From NCBI GenBank assembly GCA_001599975.1, contig BCIO01000001.1, positions 2,356,001 through 2,420,000 of the forward strand: a stretch of 64,000 nucleotides of DNA, written 5' to 3'. A model generated the notes under the pieces. The model ran no database searches. It worked only from the letters and a program-made list of their open reading frames with translations, and had not been told where the DNA came from. The translations under genes were made by a program, and so were the position numbers. This document shows positions 57,309 to 64,000 of this stretch, piece by piece (position 1 is the first letter of the stretch; every line of letters starts with the position of its first letter). This stretch comes from Cystobasidiopsis lactophilus (Eukaryota > Basidiomycota > Agaricostilbomycetes > Agaricostilbales > Chionosphaeraceae).

Positions 57309-60295
57309 CTAGAATTCGACCGCAGGCGCCTTGACCAAGTACGACTTGGTCTCGCCACCACCCTGCTGGATCTCGACGCGGTAGTCGAAGTCCAAGCAGC
57401 CTTGGACGTAGTCGACCAGCACGTAGTTGCGTCTTCCAAGGATGAAGCTGTTCTTGAGCGACTTGCCGTCGGTGTCAATCTTGAATAAGTCGATCATTGA
57501 CTCGTCGATGCCAGCGTGGTGGAGCTGTAGCAGTCTTTAGAGCTTGCTTTCTTTGGCACGAGGGTGGCCTACAGTCTTGTGGGTCTTGCCACCCAACTTG
57601 TTGAGCAAGGTAATCATGAACGGCGGCGGAGCTGAGCTCCAAACGTTCAGTCTGCCTCGCCGTGGTAGTGAAAGAGCAACTTACGCGTATTGACGATCGC
57701 CGAAGAGGTAATCTGCGGCAAAGCAATGTGTCAATTCTGGCGCCATTCAAACCTGAAATCACTCACATTGAGCATGTAGATTGGGTCTTTCTCCGGGGCG
57801 GTCTTGGTCTTGGCAAAGAAGTATCCACACGCGGCTGCGTGGACGTCGCCAGACAGGAACGATATCCGCAGCTTGTTCTGCGCGGCCAGCTTGACGCACT
57901 CTTGGACCAGCCAATTGCGCTCCTCCTTGTGGTTCTCAGAGCACCAGTGGTCGTTGAGACTTTAGGTCAAAGTGAAAAGTAAGCAAGGCGGATCAGGTCA
58001 CTAGAAAGATGACTGACTCATCCCTGTCGGCATTGTGAACGTCAGACTGGAGCGTCGAACAAGCGCAAAAAAGTCAACTCACAGAAGCTCAGCTTGACCT
58101 TTACACATTTTGTCGCATATCAGCCAGGGATACAGAAGGAAGGCGAGAGACCCACCATTGAAGCGGTTCACCATCGATTTGACGCCAACCTTAGCCATGA
58201 TGTTCATCGGGTTGATCGCAGAACCCATGATCTGTTCATTCGTCAATCACAAGAACCATCGGAAAAGAACTCTCTACTGCGCATACCTTTTCGGCGGCCA
58301 CCATGCGCGGGTAGGCAATGGGAACGCCGAGCAGGATGACCAACTGGTCCACCTCGGCCGGCAAGGCATTGATGGCAGCAAAGACTCTGTCGTAGGTGAA
58401 CTTGGTGACGACACGATCCAGGCGGCGCTCGGCCCTGCAGTCCAGGAGCAAGATCCGCTGGTTGGGACCGAGGTACGAGAGATACGACTGGCTGGGAAAG
58501 GGGATGTATTCGCCCGGGCCGCCGATGATGAGCTGAGCAATCTGTTAGTACTGTGACGAAGGGCATGATGGGAAGCAACTTGCTGATTTGAAGGCATTGT
58601 CCTTGTTGTCAAGCGAAGTTCCGTCGAGAGTGGGAACGCTGAAGTTTTGGAACAGCATGTACCAAAACCAGCCTAAAAGCACCTTGAATATGTTATTGGG
58701 CACCTAGATAGGCATGCCAGCTCACCGCGTTCGCCAATGGCCGAAAACACCTGCGATTGCATGAGCGAATCGGGATAGCTGCCGAAGCCATCTAATGTAG
58801 CACACTGTCAGCAGCTTTCGGTTTTGCATACGAAGAGAAAGACAATGAACCGATGAGGTCGTGATCGTCTGTTGCAAAGCGTGAGCGTTTGCAAACATGG
58901 CGTCGCGAGAAAGAAAGCGGCACGGACCTGCGATGTTGAGCATGGGTATTTGAGCGATCGCCTTGGCAAAAGAGCCATTTCGGAACCAAGCGCAGCTGCG
59001 AGATACATTAGATTCAGTGCGAGCCAAAATGATGATTGCTGGAATTTACTAGTGGTTGAAGAGAAAGCGGTTCAAACTTCGAGCGTTCGTTCTCATAAGC
59101 TGCCTTCGACAGAATTCAGGGAGACATTGTCTTACGCAAAAGACATGGCGTCGGTCAGGGGAGCTTTCGCCTTCCACTCTTCGTCAGGCGAGGAAAGCCA
59201 CTCTGACAGTTCGGGCTCTCGCGCAATCGGGTCACAGTAGCTACAAAATGCTACTTGTGAGAACATCACGGTAAAATGGGCGAGGAGGAGCCTCACATTT
59301 GGTCGCCACCACCAACGAGCACGTGGATCGGCTTTTTGGCGTGGTGGTTGAGCAAGTCGGTCCACAGCGGCGAGGGGCCGTTGAAGTCTTCAGTCTTGAC
59401 ACCCGCTGAGAAGCCGTTGCACCTGGACAGTTGCACGCCGATATGTAAGCGTTCGCGACTCCGCGACGAATGTAAGCGAAGCCGCACGAGTGGCCAACCC
59501 AGCGCATGTTTTGGTTCTTGGCGGGCACGTAGAACGTGCGACGCTTGCCATGGTTGATGGAGTAGGTAACAGCCTGCTCTTCGTCCGTCAGCGGGACTTC
59601 GAGCTTGAAGCGCCAGAAGGTCGAGGGGCCGTGGAGGGCATGATAGCGGTAAATGTTGAGAGCCTCGACTTGAACTTGCTGGGTGCCAGCACCAGGAGAC
59701 AAAGACTGAGCAGCCAGCTGGGCGTGCAGGGCGGCAGGTTGAGCATGCCAGAGGAGGAACGGCTTGGTCGGCTCATAGTCCGAGCCCCCATCGGACACGA
59801 CCAGCATGGCGAATCCCAGCCACACCCCAGCCTCTACGGTGTCGTATTTCAACATTGGCCCAGCCATGACCTGCAAGTGAGGCTGGTAGCCGGCCTTGGC
59901 AGCTGCGGGGTCGTCCTTGTGCGGCCCAGGGCTGGTGACAGTTCCTTGGAGGCCTTGTCCTTCAGTGATAGCGCCCGGGATATCCTTTTCTGGGACAGGT
60001 GGGCGGTAGTTGGGCTCTTCATAGCCAGTTGAGCCAGCCGTGGCTGTCGAGAAACCAGAACACGTTTCAATCCAATGTTGACCGTCTCCCTTGGAGAGAG
60101 CGCCTACCGGGAACATCGACCTTGTCCAGCTCTTCGTCTGGAAGTGGGAGAGTCTCTTCATAGCCTTGATACTGGCCCCGACCGTGGCGTTCTGAATGCT
60201 TCAGCGTTAAACCTTGTCGAGGGCACTAAGCGAAAGGAAAGAAGTGCACCTTCACGCTCGGCTCGAATGCGCGCTCGGAGTCCGGGCTCATCCAT
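57309..60295 (-). CDS. PhoD-like metallophosphatase domain protein
   Basis: Long fungal protein of the PhoD-like phosphatase group; probably an intracellular metallo-phosphodiesterase, but the substrate is unknown. Spliced start: MDEPGLRARIRAEREERHGR, then GQYQGYEETLPLPDEELDKV. An N-terminal beta-rich domain follows (AGPMLKYDTVEAGVWLGFAM, FWRFKLEVPLTDEEQAVTYS, TFYVPAKNQNMRWVGHSCGF). Metal-site blocks of the phosphatase domain are KPIHVLVGGGDQIYCDPIAR, IPMLNIADDHDLIDGFGSYP and LRISFLSGDVHAAACGYFFA. Also visible are GPGEYIPFPSQSYLSYLGPN, QRILLLDCRAERRLDRVVTK and QLVILLGVPIAYPRMVAAEK. The C-terminus is ILGRRNYVLVDYVQGCLDFD, then YRVEIQQGGGETKSYLVKAP. About ten introns. It shares a 410-bp divergent promoter region with the heparinase-like gene. 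Confidence 0.87.
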
Positions 60296-60705
60296 CTTGT
60301 ACTAGTGCAGGTAGCAGAGGGTCACAATGGGTCAAGGGGAGCAGAGTCAGAAAACACCGAGCGGTCGATGTCAGAGCGAAAAGCAGCGCCGATGGGTCAG
60401 GAAACGCTTCAACGATCTGCGCAACTTGTACACCAGCGCACTCAGAGTCTTTGACGACCACGAAAGCCAATCAAGACAAGCCGAATGGTCGCTGCCGAAT
60501 GACGAAGTCGACAAAAAGGGCTTGGCGGACGTTCTGTCACAGATGCGCTTTGTGGTGCTCAAGGTGGTGTCACACAGCCGCTGCCCGCGGCGTCGATCCT
60601 GTGCTGCCTGCAAAGGAGTCTTTTTATAGGACCGAGTCCCCTTGTTTGTTCGCATACGACCACTCCCAAAGGCCTTTGCGAGATCCCCGGCGGACGAGCA
60701 AAACC

Positions 60706-63700
60706 ATGGCCTACTACAGAGCAGGTTCGTGTTCATCGTGATTTCGCCGCCTCCTTGTTGGCCCCTTTAAAAAGCAGCGTAAAAACAGGCAACTCGGACT
60801 CCGAGGTCCAACTCAACGACTACCACACGAACGAGAGCAAGTACGCGCCCGTCCACACCAACTACGGGAGTTCAAGAGGGATGGGAGCGGCGAGCCGGGG
60901 CGGGAACAAAAAGTGGTGGGCCATTGGCATCGTCAGCTTGCTGGTTGTCGCTGGCGCCGTGTTGGGAGGCGTCTTCGGGTCGCGAGCGGCCCACGACGAC
61001 AGCAACAAGAAGACAGCGGCGGACACGGCCGCGACAAACGGGGCCATCACCACCGATTCATCAGGCCAGGTCGTCTACCCCCTCAACGCCAACGGGGACC
61101 CGATCTATCCCTCCGCCAGTGCCACAGCACCGGGCGTGGCGCCAACCACCCAGTCCAGCTCCAGCCTCTCATGCGGCTCCGACTCCTTTACCGCCTCCAC
61201 CCAAGACGCCAACACTTGGACCGTCCGGCCTGACCATCCGGTCCTCTTTGCGCCCCAGTACAAATGGGCCTGCCTGCCCACCCTCATCGCCAACGACCCT
61301 TATATGGCCGCGTGGAACGAGACCATCTTTGGCAATGCGACCGCCTTCGCCGCCATGGACCCTCAACCTTACACGTGAGTGTCTTGGCCTCTTGGGTCTT
61401 GTTTGTAAAACCTGGCAGCTCAATGGACCGCATTTTATAGCATCGATGGTGGCCTTTCTGGTTCGGGCATCTTGGACCCAGCTCGCGAGATCCAGCTGCG
61501 CATGAAGCACTGGTAAAATTTGCTCCCTCTGCTCGATTAATTATAGCCACACATTCCTCATGTCGCTCTCTTTTTACACCCAGGGCCTACGCATGGAGAA
61601 TGACCAACGATACCAAGTGGTCGGACAGAGCGTGGACCGAGTTGCTCGTGCGTTCACTGCCGATCGACGCCTTCCCCTGAATCGAAATTCTGATGGCCCC
61701 TGCGTTCACCAACAGACCGCTTCTGGCAACAACAGCGCCATCTCGTTTGGCACAGCTCCTGACAGATGGAATGCTGCCGGCCACTTCCTCGACACCGGCG
61801 AGTTGACGCTCGCGTTTGCATACGCCTACGACTGGATGTACGACGCCTGGACCACCACTCAGAGGGACGCCATTCGATGGAGCATCATCAACCTTGGTCT
61901 CCGGTGCGTATCAATGCCTTCCTAGAAGGATAGAAGTGGCTCATGCAGCTGGATGCCGCAGATTCGGCTTGAATGCCTACACCGACTCCAGCGTCGGCTA
62001 TGGCTGGTGGAGGAGCACGAACGGCAACGTACGTCAACATGCTTCTGTTTGAGAGTGAACCGAAGACTTACTCAATCGTCAATCTCGAAGTGGAACTGCG
62101 TTTGCAATGGTGGCCTAACCTTGGGCGCCCTCGCTATCCTGAACGACGATACGTCGGGCGTTGCGGCCCAGATCCTCTCTCACACCGTCTCCAATGCTCT
62201 TGGCAACTGCTACCAAGCTGTGCAGCAGGACGGGACCTGGAGCGAAACCTCGGATTACTGGTATTTTGGCTCGACCGCCGCCGCGCAAATGTGGTCCGGC
62301 GTCTTGACCGCGACTGGCTACGACCACGGCATCCAGTCCGCCAACGCCAACTATAACAAGACCGGCCTCTTCCACATGTACGGCACCGGCTTTGTGGAAA
62401 AGTTCAACTACGGCGATTGCGGCCCGAACAAGTACACTGCCACAGGTTGGTTATCTTCTCGTTGGTCTCGTCTGGCGTCAGGGCTGATCCCTCTCTCGTT
62501 CAACAGCCAACTGCATGATGTTCTTCGGCGAGCAGTTTGACATCCCAATGTACACCCTCTACCAGCGAGAGCGCGCCGATGCCCCAGAACCTCTTTCGGT
62601 TGGCTTCCTTTCAACCCCTGTCTCCCGCTGTTGCTCACTTACGACATTGCAGATGTTCTGGTACAACCCTGAAGTGACGGGAGACTGGTGGAACGGCTTG
62701 GCGCTCGACCACTCGTTTGAGGACTCGAATGACACCTGGACCGCCATGCGCGGAAGCTGGACCGACCCGAATGGCTTTTACGCGGCTATGAAGGGAGGCA
62801 AGCTGACCGGCCATCAAACGCACGGCGGTACGTGCACTCTGGCGTTCCTGCTCTGGTCCTTGCTCATGACTGGTGGATCAGACCTCGATGTTGGTGACTT
62901 CGTCTTTGAGGCTCTTGGACAGCGATGGGCGTGAGTGGAAGATGTAGACCACCAACAAAGCCGCCTTGCTGACCCTGGTCTTGGACAGTGGCGAGCTCTG
63001 CCAAAACAACTACCTGGCCGATGGCTACTTCACTTCGGAAGCCCAGAATGCCCAGAGGTGGCTCTACTACCGGAAGCGCACTGAAGGCCAGAACACGTTG
63101 TTGATCGGCGGCGCCAACCAAGATGTCACCGCCAGCCCCGTTCTGGAGAATTATGGCTCGACCAACGAGTCGCCGAATACGCTCAGCTATGCGGTGCCGA
63201 CTGCTTCGACCGCTTTCTGGGTCGCGTGAGTCCCGTTACCTGCTCCATCCCAGCACACCAAACTAAGCGATGCCTGCTTCCAGTGATCTGTCCAGCGCCT
63301 ACAGCGACACGGCCTCGGTCAAGCGCGGCATGCGCACCCTCAACGGACGCAGGCAGCTGCTTATCCAAGATGAGGTCACTGACGCCACCACCTGGGTCCA
63401 ATGGCGCATGCAGTAAGGCACTCTTTGCGATGGTGGCAAGCAATTTTTTTTGACGAACGCGCGGCACAGAACCAACGCTACCATCACCTATTCGAGCTCC
63501 AACACCGTGGCTACGCTTAAGCTTGGTGGCGAGACTGTGATCGCGACCCTACTCTCACCGTCTGGCGCCGCTTTCGCCACAGAAGAGCCAGTCCGCTTGT
63601 CCACCGACCCAGCCTTGCCCTCCGACCCCGAGAGCATTGACCTGCCCAACCCTGGTGTCTCCGTTCTTACCGTCAACGTCACAGCAGCAGGCACCAACAC

Positions 63701-63806
63701 CATCCAAGTCCTTTTCAACCCTCAATGGCCCGGTTTGTCGTCGTCCGACTATGTGAACCCAGCCTCAGTCAGCCTCAGCGACTGGTCATTGACTTCGCAC
63801 TCCTAA
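60706..63806 (+). CDS. Type II membrane protein with heparinase II/III-like domain
   Basis: Probable membrane-anchored polysaccharide lyase or hydrolase of the heparinase II/III-like superfamily, facing the cell wall; substrate unknown. A tiny first exon (MAYYRA) is spliced to GNSDSEVQLNDYHTNESKYA. After a ~40-residue cytosolic tail a single membrane anchor WWAIGIVSLLVVAGAVLGGV predicts type II topology. A Thr/Ser/Ala-rich stem follows. The alpha/alpha toroid part includes FAPQYKWACLPTLIANDPYM, RMKHWAYAWRMTNDTKWSDR, HFLDTGELTLAFAYAYDWMY, GYGWWRSTNGN and QDGTWSETSDYWYFGSTAAA. The middle has WYNPEVTGDWWNGLALDHSF, GKLTGHQTHG with DLDVGDFVFEALGQRWAGEL. The C-terminal beta part reads RGMRTLNGRRQLLIQDEVTD and ends VSLSDWSLTSHS. 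About ten introns. The His and Tyr residues in these blocks fit a lyase mechanism, but no family number is claimed. Confidence 0.83.
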
Positions 63807-64000
63807 AACATCTTTAAAAACGAACCACGGACACTGGCACGACAAGCAGAGCTTTGTCGGCTCTTTTAGATGATCTCTGTCAAACTGTTTCTTTCTCTCT
63901 TTACAGCCACGGACATTTGCCCCTCTTTTCGGAGCGGCCTGGACCCTTGTATATACGCTCTACGCTAGCATGCCAATCCTTCTTGCATACCACGCTTCAT
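63807..64000 (+). other. 3' flank of the heparinase-like gene
   Basis: Non-coding as far as visible; contains T-rich tracts (ctttctctcttt) as expected for a fungal 3' UTR. The window ends before another gene can be seen. Confidence 0.4.

Overview
The window is nuclear DNA of a fungus, most likely a basidiomycete. Genes are densely packed on both strands and almost all are interrupted by short GT-AG introns of about 50-75 nt. The clearest lineage marker is a spermidine synthase fused to saccharopine dehydrogenase (36971-39774), a chimera known from Basidiomycota. Proteins were read by splicing exons by eye, so outer ends are firmer than every internal junction. The exact genus cannot be told; a yeast-like Pucciniomycotina is a guess.

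Layout. 1-8.1 kb: RPA2 (-), an unrecognised large gene (-), a C2H2 zinc-finger protein (+) and mitochondrial aspartate aminotransferase (-). 8.7-16.6 kb: snoRNP assembly factor NAF1 (+), a dienelactone hydrolase (-) and a PX-domain AGC kinase (-). 17.2-23.3 kb: mitochondrial ribosomal protein uS17 (+), a 70-residue hydrophobic protein (+) and a Cdc15/Cdc7-type kinase with an N-terminal CH domain and a C-terminal C1 domain (-). 24-31.4 kb, all minus: a SulP/STAS/cNMP transporter of the Vsb1 type, a Whi2-like BTB protein and a single-pass membrane protein.

32-41.3 kb: two adjacent Baeyer-Villiger-type flavin monooxygenases (+), the SPE3-LYS9 chimera (-) and, back to back with it, the sphingolipid phospholipase C ISC1 (+). 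41.4-45.2 kb is the least ordinary part: two clear tandem paralogues, and a possible third relative, of small Cys/Trp-rich proteins that I cannot assign to any family. 45.4-52.6 kb: an Asteroid-type XPG nuclease-like protein (+), TFIIF alpha (+) and the ubiquitin-shuttle protease DDI1 (-). 52.8-63.8 kb: a polytopic membrane protein (-), an elongator tRNA-Met with a 9-nt intron (-), an epoxide hydrolase/haloacetate dehalogenase-like enzyme (-), a PhoD-like phosphatase (-) and a membrane-anchored heparinase II/III-like protein (+).

Most genes are unrelated housekeeping functions and do not form a pathway. The points of interest are the Cys/Trp-rich tandem family, three microexons (8, 18 and 27 nt), GC-AG introns, the nearly zero-length divergent gap between SPE3-LYS9 and ISC1, and the CH-kinase-C1 architecture. 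I saw no transposon, viral remnant or CRISPR array.
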